Part shown: positions 42,345 through 55,942 of the stretch, piece after piece | Layout of the letters: each line of letters opens with the position of its first letter | How positions within the stretch are numbered: the first letter of the stretch is position 1 | NCBI GenBank assembly: GCA_038093515.1 | Contig: JBBPSI010000087.1 | Location: forward strand, 1 to 64,000 | Origin: Butyriboletus loyo | Taxonomy: Eukaryota > Basidiomycota > Agaricomycetes > Boletales > Boletaceae | DNA length: 64,000 bases | Direction: 5' to 3' | Notes under the pieces: generated by a model | What the model saw: only the letters and a program-made list of their open reading frames with translations | Told to the model about the DNA's origin: nothing | Databases searched by the model: none | Made by a program: the position numbers and the translations under genes

Positions 42345-43574
42345 AGAAGCCGATTACTTATATAATTAGGACCCCTGTTCCTGCTCGGAATTTTCATGTC
42401 GCTTCGGGGACAGAAACTTTGTTTGGAAGTCGCATATACTCGCGCGACGGCATTAGAGGGCCTGGAGGAATCGATGATTCCCGTGGACCCATGACCAGAC
42501 TTTAACTCTACCCATGATATTATCCATACAAAATGTTCACTATATTGTAAATCCAATTTTGGATAAATGTTATTATAATACATCTGTAACCAATTAAGTA
42601 CCTAAGTTTTTGAGATATCACTCAATCATATCTTGAACATTGTGTCCGTGACGCTACAAACAGGCAATGTCGTTCATTCTGGTGAGATGTGTTCCTACGA
42701 TCAGTGAGATGCACGACTTGCAGCGAAAATGGTAGTTACCCCTGGGGTTTCTGGCCAACAGTTGCTTTCCCACAGTTAGTGGGGCGACAGAAACTGTCAA
42801 GCAATGTGTGTACAGTAGTGTACAAAGTATAGCACATTGGAATGGCCACTTGGGGCGTGCCCGACTGCACTGCCTACTGACAGGCTGTCTCTAGAAAACA
42901 CACACTACACACGCAGTGACTCCTCCTCTGCCCCCTGGGTTTGGCACTTCGGCACTCTCCGACCCGCTCTGCTCCTCCTATCCTTGCACAGCCACAACGT
43001 CCGGGTTTCAAAACCTAGCTTGGGTTGTAAATAAAATCACAGTAGTCGTTTGTAGTTCCAGTGCACAGTAGTGAAAAAGTGTAGTTAGCTTCGCGCGCAA
43101 TTAATTAATTAATTCAATCGATATTTGGTCGACCAATGCTAAACTAGCCGAGAACATTCAGGTCGGAACCAATAATTTACATAATAATCCTGACCAGGTG
43201 TTCTCGGCTAATTTCGCTCCTGATCGGGTTGGCATCTCCTCTCGTCTAAACTCCTGGGTGTGGAGAAGATGCGCCCACCCACACCAAAAAGAAGTGGAGA
43301 GAGAACTTGATATTCGGCCGATTTCCTTCAACCTCACGCGCACGGGACAAGTCGACACAAAGTTGCCACCCACGCATGCTCACGCTGTTTACGACTTTTA
43401 CTTTCCACAATTGGAGAACGGAACAGCCGCACTAGCTTTTCTCGGCCTAAGGGCGGCTAAGGAGAAATGCGGGTACGTGCATGATTTCCACTCCGGCTCA
43501 ACCCTATGAATTTCGCCCCCTTATAATGCAGGTGCTGTCTGATTCTCGCCTCTCACTCATCGACATCCCATACC
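42345..43574. other. 1.2-kb intergenic region between PSO2 and the aminotransferase gene
   Basis: Divergent upstream region of both genes. No coding text. It contains a short run of TTAATTAATTAATTAA near 43,100 and an inverted repeat at 43,145-43,210, listed separately. The bases just before 43,575 serve as the aminotransferase 5' leader. Confidence 0.6.
43145..43210. repeat. Inverted repeat, 12-bp perfect arms
   Basis: TAGCCGAGAACA (43,145-43,156) and its exact complement TGTTCTCGGCTA (43,199-43,210) flank a 42-base spacer, with further imperfect pairing next to the arms (AGGTCGG against CCTGACC). It could be a MITE remnant, a transcription-factor site pair or a cruciform. Confidence 0.6.
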
Positions 43575-45328
43575 ATGTCTCTTTCCACTACCTCTATCTT
43601 GCACAGGACACCGCGGGCACCGTCTATCGCAGTCCGCGGTGATGGTATCTATTACGACCTTGAAGATGGTCGTCGTTTAATCGATGGGATCGGAGGGTCA
43701 GCCGTCTCGTGCCTCGGCACCAGCCACCCAAAGGTCATCGCTGCCATGAAAGAGCAGCTTGATACCCTTGCTTGTCCGTCTTAGTTGATATTTGCGATAT
43801 GACTGATGCCCACAAGGCTGGCACTCAACAGATGTATACAATATGCAACTGTCCAGCAAGCCAGCAGAGGAGCTCGCAGAGTTCCTCGTTGAATCAAGCA
43901 ATGGAGCTTTCGAACTTGTAACATTCGCATCTGGCGGCAAGTATAACAGTTAAATGAGCAAAATGTAACTTCCAACACTCGATAACAGGTTCCGAGGCTA
44001 TGGATACCATAATCAAGCTTGCAAAACAGGTTGGTGATATCGCCAAATATTCATATCTGTCCTCTCTGATGTAGGGCTATCACAGTATTTCAACGAAACT
44101 GGACAACCTAGCAGAAATAATTTTATTGCCCGTGAACTGTCGTTCCACGGCAACACTCTGAGTACTCTGTCGCTCGCCGGTCACCCCACACGGCGTGCAC
44201 CTTACGTAAATATCATCGATAAGGAGCATTTCCACCATGTTTCCCCGGCATATGCGAAACGCTTCCAAAAACCAGACGAAACCGAAGAGCAGTACGTTGA
44301 GCGCCTTCGACAAGAGTTAGAAGACAAGTTCATTGAACTCGGCCCGGAGACCGTGATTGGATGTGAGTTCTCTCCATCATCGGTGTATCACACCGCACTA
44401 ACCTTAATTCAAGTCGCCGCAGAGACTGTTGTTGGTGCCACCACTGGTGTCGTAAGTGCCCCAAAGGGCTACTTCCCGGCGATGAAGTCTGTTTGTGAGA
44501 AGTACGGAGCCTTGTTTATCTTGGATGAGGTCATGGCTGGGATGGGAAGTAAGCCTCTTTCTGTTGCCTAGCGAGTGGTGTCACAATTTGCATTCCATTC
44601 CTAGGAATGGGTTCCCTACACGCATGGCAGAGCGTCGGTGACGGGGCCTCCCCTGATCTCCAGGCGGTTGCCAAAGGACTTGGTGGAGGGTACGTAAGTA
44701 CATACTTGCCTAACACATTTATCAAACGGAAAGCCAAATAGGTATGCACCTATTGGAGCAGTACTCATATCACCCAAAGTTGTGCGAGGGATACGAGATG
44801 GATCAGGTCTCGTTAAACATGGACACACCTATCAGGTAGCACGACTTTTCTTTGAAACACGAGGCGATCTCAGCGTTCTTCTAGGCGCATCCATTGGCAT
44901 GTGCAGCATCCTTGGCTGTACAAAGGGTCATTGAAGAGGAGAATTTGCTCCCGAAGGTCGTACAGAACGGCGAACTGATGTATAAGCTCCTTTGTCAGGG
45001 ACTATTGGCAGAAGGATCAATAACCAAGCCGTTCACATTCGACATTCGGGGTCGTGGCGCATGGTGGGGCATCGAGTTTGATTTCTCGGGTCCTGAAGCA
45101 GCACTTCTTGACTTCAAGGGAAAGAGGTTTGCTATGCTCGCCCAAGCACGCTGCCGCCAGAATGGCCTCATGGTCATGGGAATGGACGGAGGGCCCCGTC
45201 TTGATGGGTCCACAGGCGGCCATCTTGTGTTGGGTCCTGCTTATAATGCGACTCCGGAGGAGATTGAGAAGATTGTGGAGATACTCGTCAAGAGCGTGGA
45301 CGAACTTCTGAAGGAGTTGCTGGTGTAA
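43575..45328 (+). CDS. Class-III PLP-dependent aminotransferase
   Basis: Eight exons (43,575-43,773, 43,832-43,936, 43,989-44,029, 44,086-44,362, 44,414-44,548, 44,605-44,689, 44,742-44,835, 44,885-45,328) sum to 1,380 bases, 459 residues, normal for the family. Motifs in order: GIGGSAVSCLGTSHPKV, FASGGSEAMDTIIKLAKQY (cofactor phosphate region), ARELSFHGNTLSTLSLAG, FILDEVMAGMGR (Asp for the pyridine nitrogen), AVAKGLGGGYAPIGA with the Schiff-base Lys (codon 44,673-44,675), and HGHTYQAHPLACAA. Family members move amino groups from omega- or other amines to keto acids. The exact substrate cannot be read from sequence. Intron 2 starts GC rather than GT. Confidence 0.93.
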
Positions 45329-45599
45329 CATAATGTCGAACTTCGTCAAAGTCCTGACGGATCTTTGTATTTTTGTTTGTAAAATAGGCTAGTGCTATGT
45401 ACTAGGCGTGCCTACTGATGTAGTATGCCACTAGCATTACTGCGTTTCCCACGCCTTCGCCTACGCTGTGGGCGAAGCAATACTACTTCAATTAGCACGT
45501 TCACTCTCCAACGCCCCTTCTGTTTCTTTCTCCTCAACCGCGACCTTGTCTGAGACTTCTGTATAATTCACTGAATCGATGGCTGGGAGTACGCTCTAA

Positions 45600-48500
45600 A
45601 TGGACTTCCAACCTATTCATCAACAAGAGGCCACAAGCTCCAATACCTCGCAGCTACCCCAATCAGAATCAGTTCAATTTCCACCCACTTCCACCTCAAC
45701 TACCGTCTCCGAATCAAGATCGCTACGCTCCAGTGCTAGAGTGAAGGCCGCCAGGCAGAAAGAGAAAGAACGTGAACAAGCAAGAGACAAGGACGGCGAC
45801 GCAGTGGAGCAATCAAGTGTACCCCCGGAAAACACTCGTACACTCAAGCCCACGACTTCAAAGAACAAACGATCCCGTGAAGTTACTTCAGGAAAGGGAA
45901 AAGCAAAGGAGTCTACCGACGATTCTACCCGAGTTTCTAAAAGGTGTGTCATCCTGTGAACCTTCCAACACTGTTGTGTCTGACGCCCGTCATCTGCCGC
46001 GGTTCCAGGGCAAGGAGAGCCACTTTCCCATCAGCTTTAACTTCATCTCTCACTATCAACGAACCGACTAAGGACCGGAAAGGGAAGAAGCGTGCTGCAC
46101 CTGAAGCTGATTCTGAAGAAGAGGGGGACAATTCAGCCGTATTATCATCTTCCAAACGCACTAGAACTACTGCCTATTCATTGAGGTCCCGAGCCGGCAC
46201 CTCAACTTCGATCTCTGCACCAATGCCGAAAAAGTCTAGGTAGGTGGGATTGTCTCACATACACGCATGTGTTAAGACTATGCCCTTAGACCTTCTCAAA
46301 CCAAAGGCAAAGTGGCTGCTAAGGCGAAGCCTGCCGCCACTGCCAGTACCTCTGGAATTCATGATGAAGACGTTGATATGGGGGACGCCGAAATGCTCAA
46401 GTGCGAAGAACCTTCGCAGGAAGATCGGAGGGATAGTTATGAGGATGACGATGACGACGCAGATGATCGTGATAATGAACCTCTACCTGTCGAGGGTGAT
46501 GTTGACGATGATGAGGAGCGGTCTCCGACGGAAGGTCCTCGAGGATTTGGTGGCCTGGATGAGACTGCTGCGATGGCCATTTTTGGTGACTATCGACATC
46601 TTGGGTCGTACATGGTATCCCTTTCCGGCCGCCTGAAAACCATGCTGAACAATATCAAGTCCACCGCCAGTCCAACTACTCGCCTTGTGACTCTGCAAGA
46701 GTTAAGCGAGTTACTTTCCATCTCCACAGAGGACACCTTGGCTGGTTCATTCCAAGTCGAAGAGTTCGTTCGTGAGCTCGTTAAGATTTTGGGAGGGCGA
46801 GGCGTGAATGAGGACGAAGATGATGATGGAGGTGACGACGAAGATCACGATCCCGACGCCGCTCTCGCTGCAGCCTTGGCAATCAGCTCTGGGGGAAGTT
46901 ATCAAGGGGACGACAACCTAGAGGCTCAAATGCTCGCGTGTAGATGCCTCGCGAACCTCATGGAAGCACTTCCGGGGGTGGCCCATACCGTAGTTTATCA
47001 TGGCGCTATCCCTGTTCTCTGCAGCAAGCTGATAGAGATCTCTTATATTGATCTAGCCGAACAAACTCTCAGTGTGGGTTGGGCCCTTTTTGTGCGTCTT
47101 GTTCTTCCTGACAGTATTGTCACAGACACTGGAGAAGATCTCAGAGGAGTTCCCAAGCTCCATCGTTCGTGAAAATGGACTTGCAGCTTTACTGAATTAC
47201 CTTGACTTTTTCTCCATTGCCGTTCAAAGAACTGCACTTCAGGCTGCTGCAAACTGTTGCAGGAATATTTCTTCTGACCACTATCCCATGGTTCTTGGCG
47301 TCTGGCCAATAATCCGCAACTGTTTGGGATACTCTGACCAAAGGCTGGTTGAATTTGCTTGTCTTTGTGTTATCCGAATAATCGATTCCTACCATCGTGC
47401 GTCCACGGAGAACCTCGAGAACCTTTTGGACGAAACAGCAATCCGTGCCATAAATCTTCTCCTCATGCCCTCAGGAGGATCGCCTCTGATTGCAGCGAAC
47501 ACATATACCTTACTTTTGAGGGCGTTGGCTACTGCAGCTCGCGCTAGTCCTCGGATTACCATCGCTTTGCTGCGAGCGGACATCGTGGACACACTTTATC
47601 AGATTCTCACGGGCGTGCTACCTTCCGCATCTGCTGAAATGCCCGGGGGTGGTCAGGGCCTCGGGGGTGATGTTACACACATGACGGTGATGGAGAACTT
47701 GGCACACCGCTCCAAGGATCAGGTAGAAGAGGCGCTCAGTCTAATATCCGAACTGATGCCTCCACTTCCAAAAGGTAGACACTTTCCATTTCTATATAGC
47801 AAGGGGGGCTTACAGACTTCTAGACGGCGTTTTTGATCACAAGGGCTACACGGACAAGGCTCTATCGCGGATGGTCAAAGCCAGGGCTAAAGCCGATCGC
47901 ACTGCTGCCCGCCAGGCTGCTACTGGACCCTCTCATCCCTTCACCGAGTCAGCCATGACACCTGACACGCCACAGAACCTTGCTGGGAATCACGATTCTA
48001 CTCAAGAATCAGATGCTCAGGCTCAGGATACCGATGAGGCAATGCCTCCTGTTTCCGGTGCAGAACCTCTCTTGGACAGAACAGAATTGTTTCGTTCCAA
48101 GCCAGAGGTCGTTGGACGTTTTATGCAGTTAATGGTTCCCATCCTCATTGATGTATATGCTGCGAGCGTGATCACACCAATCCGTGTCAAAACGCTCACT
48201 GGTCTGTTAAAGGCTGTGGGTTTTCTGGAAGGAGTCGAACTCAGAACTGCTTTACACGTCGGTACTTGATTCAACCTCTTGCTATTCCTTCTGACTGCTT
48301 CCTCAGTTGGTCCCAGTCGCCAGCTTCGCGTCATCCATTCTGTCATCGAAAGATCACCCATCACTGATCATCGGAGCTCTACAGCTTGTCGACCTTCTTT
48401 TGCAAAAGATTCCTTCCGAATATAGGCCAGTCTTACGAAGGGAGGGTGTTTTCCATGAAATCGAAGGGTTCGCTTCCAGAGCACTCTCCGCGACAAAGCC

Positions 48501-51500
48501 GAAGAAGGATGTACCAGACCTCTCTGTTATGGGAGATGTAGCCATCTACGCTTCGTCTGCAATATCGGGAAACAAAAAACATCATGTTTTCTCCTTGGAA
48601 CCCGAGGAGGCGATCACATTGCGTGCTCGTGTCATGCGGTTCAAGTACTCGCTTGGCCAAGACGATGGCGGCACTAACGGTGATGACTCGTTCGACGATC
48701 TTCGGCGCTTGGTCAAAAAGCTTGCTGTACCAGATCTATCTGAGCAAGCTATGATTTCCACTTTGAGAGAGTTTGCAGACCACTTTGCCTCAGAGAGTTC
48801 GGTCTCCAGTTTCGAACTGCTCCGGAGTGGTGCCGTCGAGGGACTTCTTCGCTTTTCAACGGAGAAGGGTCTAGGTTAGTCGAGTTTCGGGTGTCCATGT
48901 TATGCGTACTGAGGATATGTAGTCCCAATCAAGCGCCGCCAAGAGATCCTGTTTGAAACCTTCACCCGGTCCTCCAGAGTTGGAACTTTGAGTCAATCCC
49001 CCCTTACTGTTTTGGTCAAGAAACTGCAAGAAAGCTTGACAAGGATGGAGAACTTTGAGGTGGTCACTATTGCACAAGGCAGCGACGGTAATTTCCATAG
49101 TTATATTTATGGTTGATCACTGAGTTAGCTTTTCCCAGACTCGAAACGAAGCTCCCCGTCTTTGCTTGCTCGCCAGTTACGGCTTCGTTTGGTTGCGGAC
49201 GACGACTCAGACATCCCACGAAATCTGCAGAACATGGTTGTATCGATTCATGCAATCGCGACATTCCAGGCCCTTAATGACTACCTCCGCCCCCGGGTTG
49301 CCGGGTTGATGTCCAGTGGACGCTTGTCTAACATGCTCGCAGCATTGGCTGCATCTGGCCTCGGTCCAGGGACTGCGTCCCGGACATTGGTTGATCACGA
49401 AGCAAGTCAAGCCACGATAACACCTGCAGTTCACCCTCCTTCGTCCTCGTCGGATGCCCCTCCGCCACCGAATGAAGTTCGGCGGAGACGTAGTCAACGT
49501 CTCAGCGTGAAGAACGGGGGTTCAGGATCAGCTGGAGCGGTTTCTGACAATGCTTCCCCTCCCATGACTAGCTCCGCCTCAGCTCTGGACAGCATATCAA
49601 GGCGGGAAGAACCTTTGGTTCAAGAGAGCGGATTCGCTGCTGAACTCACGGATGATGAAGTTGACGCGGAGGTTTGGTTTGACTTCTCTGGCGGCGATTT
49701 ATTCTGACGCTAAGACTTACAGGTCTTTGAAGAGGATGAAGATGGAGACCTAGCAGCCGACAAGACCGTGACGTTATCAGTCGCCGAAGGTGTGTCGCAG
49801 GACTTGTTATTATAATTATACTTACATGGTACGCCTAGATGATGGCAGGATTGAAGCACAAACGCCAGATGGTACACGCATAGCAACACCGAATTCTTCG
49901 AAAGGAAGCATTCCACCAATGTCATTGGTTCGGCAAGGAAATATTCAGAAGTCATCTTACGCTGCGGCCCTCAAGGCGAAGCCCACTGATTGGCATCTTG
50001 AATTCTGGATGGACGATCACTTACTTCCACTGGATTTGACTATATATGGTGCAATCCATCAGCATGAGATGAGGAAGAAGGTAGGCGCGTTGCCATCAAG
50101 CGCTATGTGGCAAGGAGTATACACAGTCAAATTTAAGAAAGTCAGCGGACCACCTCCCAGCCAAGAGTGTAAGACCTCTCACCGTAGTGTCCTGGCAAAG
50201 AAATACTAATAGGCTGTGCCTTAGCGCGAAGCGAAGTAGTTGCAAGGATCCGATCGCCCAGCCCCACCCTTTCTTCGCTGCCCGACGACGCCCCCCCTGC
50301 TAAGATACTACGCCTCCTTCGGGTTCTTCACAAACTCAACGCGGTAGAAGCTGAACGTCTCACAAGGCCTCTTGAACGTCATGCTTTGCCCGAGTCCGCA
50401 TTCGTCAACAACAAGCTGACGGCCAAGCTGAACCGACAACTAGAAGAGCCAATGATCGTTGCGAGGTTTGTTGTTCTTTGACGTTGATGATAAATACTTG
50501 ATGTTGCGCCCAGTTGCTGTTTGCCTGACTGGGCGATTGACCTTCCTCAAAACTTCCCTTTCCTCTTCCCGTTTGCCACTCGCTACAACTACTTGCAATC
50601 CACATCATTCGGTTATGCACGCCTTATCCTCAAATGGCAAAGTCAGCAGAGTAGAGGACAGGATACCTCACGCCGTGACGATGGAATCGGGTTTCTTGGT
50701 CGACTTCAGCGCCAGAAAGTTCGTATATCGCGCCAGCACATTCTCGAGTCTGCGGTGAAGGTGTTCGAGCTTTATGGGTCGTCTTCTTCGATCTTGGAGG
50801 TGGAATACTTCGAAGAAGTTGGTACTGGTCTCGGTCCAACTCTGGAGTTTTATTCGCTTGTTTCCAAGGAATTTGCGCGGAAAGATCTAAAGATCTGGCA
50901 TGATGCAGATGCGGGTTGTTCTGGAATTTATGTCCATCATCCTGCTGGGCTTTATCCAGCACCTATTAGCCCCGACGATATTGCGAACGATGGTGGACAG
51001 TATGTGACTATCCCTAAACTACCTCTTCCCCTGACTCATTCCTTGAAGGAAACGGACCCATATCCTTCGAGTGATCGGGCAGTATGTGGCCAAAGCGATG
51101 TTGGACTCTAGAATCATCGATCTTTCTTTCAACAAGATCTTCATCAAGCTTGTTCTCGGGGAAGAAGTTCCGTTGACCATTGATTCCCTCAGGGTGCGTA
51201 GTTCGCTGACTTGATGGATCTTGCTCACTGTATCTTAGTTGGTCGATAATGACCTTGCCAATTCTCTCTCCAAATTACAGAGCTATGCGTCCATCAAAGG
51301 GCAAACGGAGAAGGTTAGCTCCTCCCCGTTTATGTACTACATACCTGCACCCTCATCTCCGTTAAGCAGCTCTTCCGCAAAGTTACGTTAATGGATATTG
51401 TCAACGTTGAGGATCTTGCTCTCGATTTCACATTACCTGGCTACGATATTGAATTAAGAGTATGTGATTTGTCAACCCCTCTTTGAGACAGCCCCTCATG

Positions 51501-52190
51501 ACCCATCTCCATTGACTAGCCTAGTGGTCGTGACGTTCCTGTGACTTCCGATAATGCAGAACAATACATTCATGAAGTTTTGGATGCAATTATCGGGACA
51601 GGAGCTCGACCGCAGGCTAAAGCCTTTAGAGAAGGGTTCTCAAAAGTCTTTCCGATTTCGGATCTGCAGGCATTCTCTGCGGATGAGCTAGTGATGCTGT
51701 TTGGTAACTCTGACGAAGACTGGAGTATCGAAAGTGCGTTTTGTACTGTCTCTACCAGCTGGCAGTATTGACATGGTGTTGCAGCTCTTAACGAAGCGAT
51801 CAAGGCTGACCACGGCTTCAATGGGGAAAGTCGTTCAATTCGCGACTTGGTTGTGCTGATGTCTGAATTTGATGTAACCACACGACGTGATTTCTTGCAA
51901 TTCATCACCGGAAGTCCCAAGCTGCCTATCGGAGGTTAGTTGTTTCGTCTTACAGCCGCTGGCCAGGTCAACATGACTGCTCAACTCCAACAGGTTTCCG
52001 GGGCCTCAATCCGCCACTCACCGTCGTTCGGAAACCACACGAAGCCCCACTCGCTGCTGATGACTACTTGCCCAGCGTCATGACCTGTGTCAACTATCTG
52101 AAGCTTCCGGAATACAGTTCGAAGAAAGTAATGAGAGAGAAGTTGTGTACAGCGATGAAGGAAGGAGTTGGCAGCTTTCACTTGTCTTAA
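45600..52190 (+). CDS. UFD4: HECT E3 ubiquitin ligase, Ufd4/TRIP12 class
   Basis: Eighteen exons were joined by hand (first 45,600-45,943, last 51,994-52,190) and sum to 5,706 bases, 1,901 residues, in line with large Ufd4 homologues. The N-terminus is basic and low-complexity ([19 protein letters not shown]). An acidic run follows, then an Armadillo-like region ([48 protein letters not shown]). Central TRIP12-type text is [15 protein letters not shown] and [21 protein letters not shown]. The HECT domain has [34 protein letters not shown] and the catalytic Cys in [16 protein letters not shown] (TGT at 52,085-52,087), ending 35 residues later. In yeast, Ufd4 adds ubiquitin to N-degron and ubiquitin-fusion substrates for the proteasome. 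Introns are 46-65 bases. Confidence 0.95.
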
Positions 52191-52426
52191 GTAGTAGTAT
52201 TGTGCCCCACTGAACTAACTTGTTTACGCATACATTCCTCTGGCAATATTGTTGTTATTCATCGTGACAATGAGCATTTGGCGTCTGCGGCCTCCAGGGC
52301 CGGGTTTGTGACTAAGATGAGTAATATCGGCTTACAAACAGAACGTCTGGTTGGCTGCGGAACGTGCCTCGCACTCACCGGGTGGTGGGAGAAGACCCTT
52401 GAAATACTCCAGTTGCTCATCGAAGC

Positions 52427-55400
52427 ATGTACGTGCGTCCGGACAGACCACTTGTCGTAAAGTGTACGTTTGACCGGTGGAACAAGCACATTAGCTTTGC
52501 ATCGGCCAAGAACTGTTCTTACGACCTCTTGAAGAATAAGGTGTGTGAGTCGATGCCGAGTTATTGATCAGGCTAACGAAGTCGTTCGTACATGTTGACA
52601 TTGTGTAGGTCGAGCAGTGCTTCTCCCTCTATGCTACCCCCTACGTAATCTCCTACAAGGATGATGATGGCGAAGTCACCGACATCTCAATGGAGTCGGA
52701 TCTCACAGAGGCCATCCAATATTTCCAAGCCGGCTCGGATGACCCACCTCTGTCTTCTGCAGCATCTATACTCTCGGGGAGGAGTTTCGGGGGCAAACGA
52801 CGCATCACTCTGCGAGTTCATATAACGGTGGATTACGATGGCCCCAGCTTGAGCGACACATCGAGTCTGGCGAGCTTGGAGGAGTACAAAGGAAGGAACA
52901 AGAGCAACGGCGAACTCAGTTGGACAGAAGCGGGTCCACCCGGAGAACCGGAAGACGACCATTCCCATACCGCTTCCCCTTTCGAACACGCACTCTCCTT
53001 GTCGGCGCGAGACAGAGGAGCAGCATGGCTCCGAGATCAGAACGAACGTACCATCAAAGCCATGTTGGGCGCTACGCCTGAACCATCAGAATCAGACTCT
53101 CGATCAGTATCCATGTCATGCTCGGAAGATCAGCGTTCGCAGGAGACCATAGACGGCGACCTTGCGTTGGAACGGGATCCACGGGGAAAGTATTACTACT
53201 CTTACACCGGCGGGAGCTCTTCCACGCATGATTCGGGATATGAAGACGGGTACAGTGTCAAGGATGAGAATGAGCCTTCCTCGAGTTCGTCATCTGGGTA
53301 TGTACGGCCGAACAGCATGCAGCTCAGTTGGCTTGCTTCGCAGCAGAAAGTCTGCGATGAAGACCATGCTGAAGGTTCCATTACATCCACATCCAGTTCG
53401 GAGCAGATTCCCTTCACCATCCCCCCCGATATTCCTCCGGAAGTCCTGCAATTCCTCCCCCCTGTGGTGCCTCCACCCGGCACGCTTACAATGTGTTCTG
53501 AGTGCGGGGTATTGTTGGATGCTATTCGTTATGTGTGCGCGATGTGTGGGGAAAAGGAACCGGTTTGCAATTCACTTTTGCCGAGCGGATCGAATCTTGA
53601 AATCGGCAAGGGAAAGGAGAGGAGTTCAGATGTCGTGCATTCTTACCCACCCTCAGCACATCAGACCTTTCAGTTTTCGTCGTCCATATCTCCCCCAGGA
53701 GCGGATGGCCATACCGAACATCCCAACAACAAACCTCTTCCAAGTCTCCCATCCTCGACCACGACGTTGTATAAGTCTCAAGCATCCGGTCTTCTATCTG
53801 AGCCAGAGAATATGGGCTACGAACTTTGTTCTGGATGCATAGAATCCGCCGGCATTTACCACGCGCTTTGTGCTAGTACTGAACGGGTGGGCACGAATGG
53901 TCCAGAGCTCACATCCCGTGAACATGCAATGTCATTATCATTATGGACACGTTCTGCGCCACGGCATAAGGGACAACTTCGCCATGCGTATTTCGAAAAA
54001 GTATGGGGACATCAAGGTTGGGATGATGTCGGTGCGTAACAGACCTCCAATTTTGAATGTTCGTTGTGTTAACAACGGAGGGAGACGATTTTAGAACAGG
54101 AAGATATGCTGACATGTAAATGTTCAACTTGCAATACGACGATCACTGGCAAGCGCTACAAGTGTGCATCTTGCAAGAAATTTAACCTTTGTCGTGCCTG
54201 TTATAGGTTCTCGGAATTTTCCCTTTAATTTTGACCGCCTACTCACCAATGGGTCTTATGTTTCCAGTCAAGTTCATGACATACATCCCGCCCATGCTTT
54301 CTTGCTTGTGATGGAGAAACCCGCAAGGTCAAAGAGTGAACCCGAATATCTACCCACCATAATGGCGATGCAAGGCCCCAACGAAGAACAGTGTACGCAC
54401 ACATCCAACGTCTTCCCGCTTTTATCTAACATACACGTCACTTCGCAGCCATGAAGCACCCAGGGGTCAAGTGCGCGCAGTATGTACCTACATTGATGCG
54501 TCGTTATTGTTGTTGATTTTCTACTCCTGCAGTTGCCTCCAAGACATTCTGGGCGCTCGTTTTCACTGTGCAATCTGTGATTCTGTTGACATTTGCTCTA
54601 ACTGCGAATCAGCAGGACTTCCAGGAAACCTAGATTCGTCCGATGGAGGGCACTTGTCTTCCCATATTATGATAAAGGTCTGCACACATCATAATCCCTC
54701 GAGGACATTCGTCTAGCTAATGTCTAATAGATTCCCTACCCACTCGAAACTCAAGAGGTTCAGACAGCTTCACGCCGCGCCATCCATCTCTGGACCGGCC
54801 GGGATGCCGCACACGTTCTCACTGCAGCCCACTCGAAACCCTCTTCAGTCTATTCTTCCTACGCACAAACTGTAGTAGGTTCTCGCATGCAACTCGTTGC
54901 GCAAGATGATCCACCAGAAGACCATCGGATAATTTGTGATGGATGCCACGAGGTTTGTGCACGAACTGGGATCGCCAAAACCTCACCAACGATTTCTTTG
55001 GACAGACCATTTTCGGAACGAGGTATCAATGTGCAACATGCCCCTCATCGCCTGCCGCGTTCAGCTTGGTTCGTGTTGTCTCGCCGCATGGTGTAAAATT
55101 CTTGGCTGACTCGAGCAAACAAGTGTGCTTCTTGCGAGGAGCATTCGCATATGCTCCACGATCCTATGCACGCGTTTTTCAAACTTCCTCGGCCAGTTCA
55201 GCGCCCACTCCACTCCATCTCTGGATTCTTGCCTAGACTGTATGTCCCTCTTCTTGCTTGGACGGATTACAAAACTTGAGCACCTTTTTTATAGATACAA
55301 AGTTCCCGCCGGGCCCGTGGGTGGCCTCGTTCCTCACGCAGATCCGAAAGGTTTGTGACAACATCACCTTGCAGGAACTTTCTTCGCTCACCATCTACAC

Positions 55401-55868
55401 ACAGAATACCTATCATTCCTTGTCCATTCCACAGCGCTTTGTGACCGCTGTCTGGAGCGCATTCATGGTGCCTGGTTCCGATGTGCATATTGCGCAAAGG
55501 ATCTGTGTGGAGATTGCGAAGCTCTTGATACCCACGATAAAACACACTTATTTGTACTCTTCAAGGCACCAGTAAGATCCACAATTTTTTTGCGCTGAAG
55601 CTCATACTGACGACCGTGGTCTCACTAGGTTGATATAGCGCAATTTCGGTCAGATTCAGGTTGCCTACAGAGTGGAAGTTTACTAACATCTACACCAGAC
55701 AATTTGCGAACCTGGAAGACCCTCCACCTATCATTCCCTTCCCGGTATACTGGTAACAATGTTCAACATGACCAGAAGATATATCCCCATAGGACATTTG
55801 CTAAATTTGCTAGCATTAGTACCAGTGTGATAATATCTACTTCCCTTCCTCTGGACTTACGAAACTGA
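52427..55868 (+). CDS. PB1 and multi-ZZ zinc finger protein (Nbr1-like)
   Basis: Twelve exons (52,427-52,540, 52,609-54,031, 54,095-54,206, 54,268-54,392, 54,449-54,479, 54,533-54,677, 54,731-54,952, 55,006-55,068, 55,124-55,239, 55,295-55,350, 55,405-55,571, 55,629-55,868) sum to 2,814 bases, 937 residues. Residues 10-75 form a PB1 domain with basic VVKCTFDRWNKHISF and the acidic YKDDDGEVTDISMESDLTEA loop. A long Ser/Glu-rich linker follows. About five ZZ-type fingers come next, for example CKCSTCNTTITGKRYKCASC, CAHCLQDILGARFHCAIC, CDGCHETIFGTRYQCATC and CDRCLERIHGAWFRCAYC. PB1 plus ZZ recalls the autophagy receptor Nbr1, but no four-tryptophan domain is seen, so selective-autophagy function is an inference. 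The last exon is weakly supported. Confidence 0.88.
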
Positions 55869-55942
55869 GGCGAGAACAGGGAAAATTGATCCGAGGCAGA
55901 CCAGAAGCACTGTCAGCTCTTTTTAAATCCTATTTCATGGAT

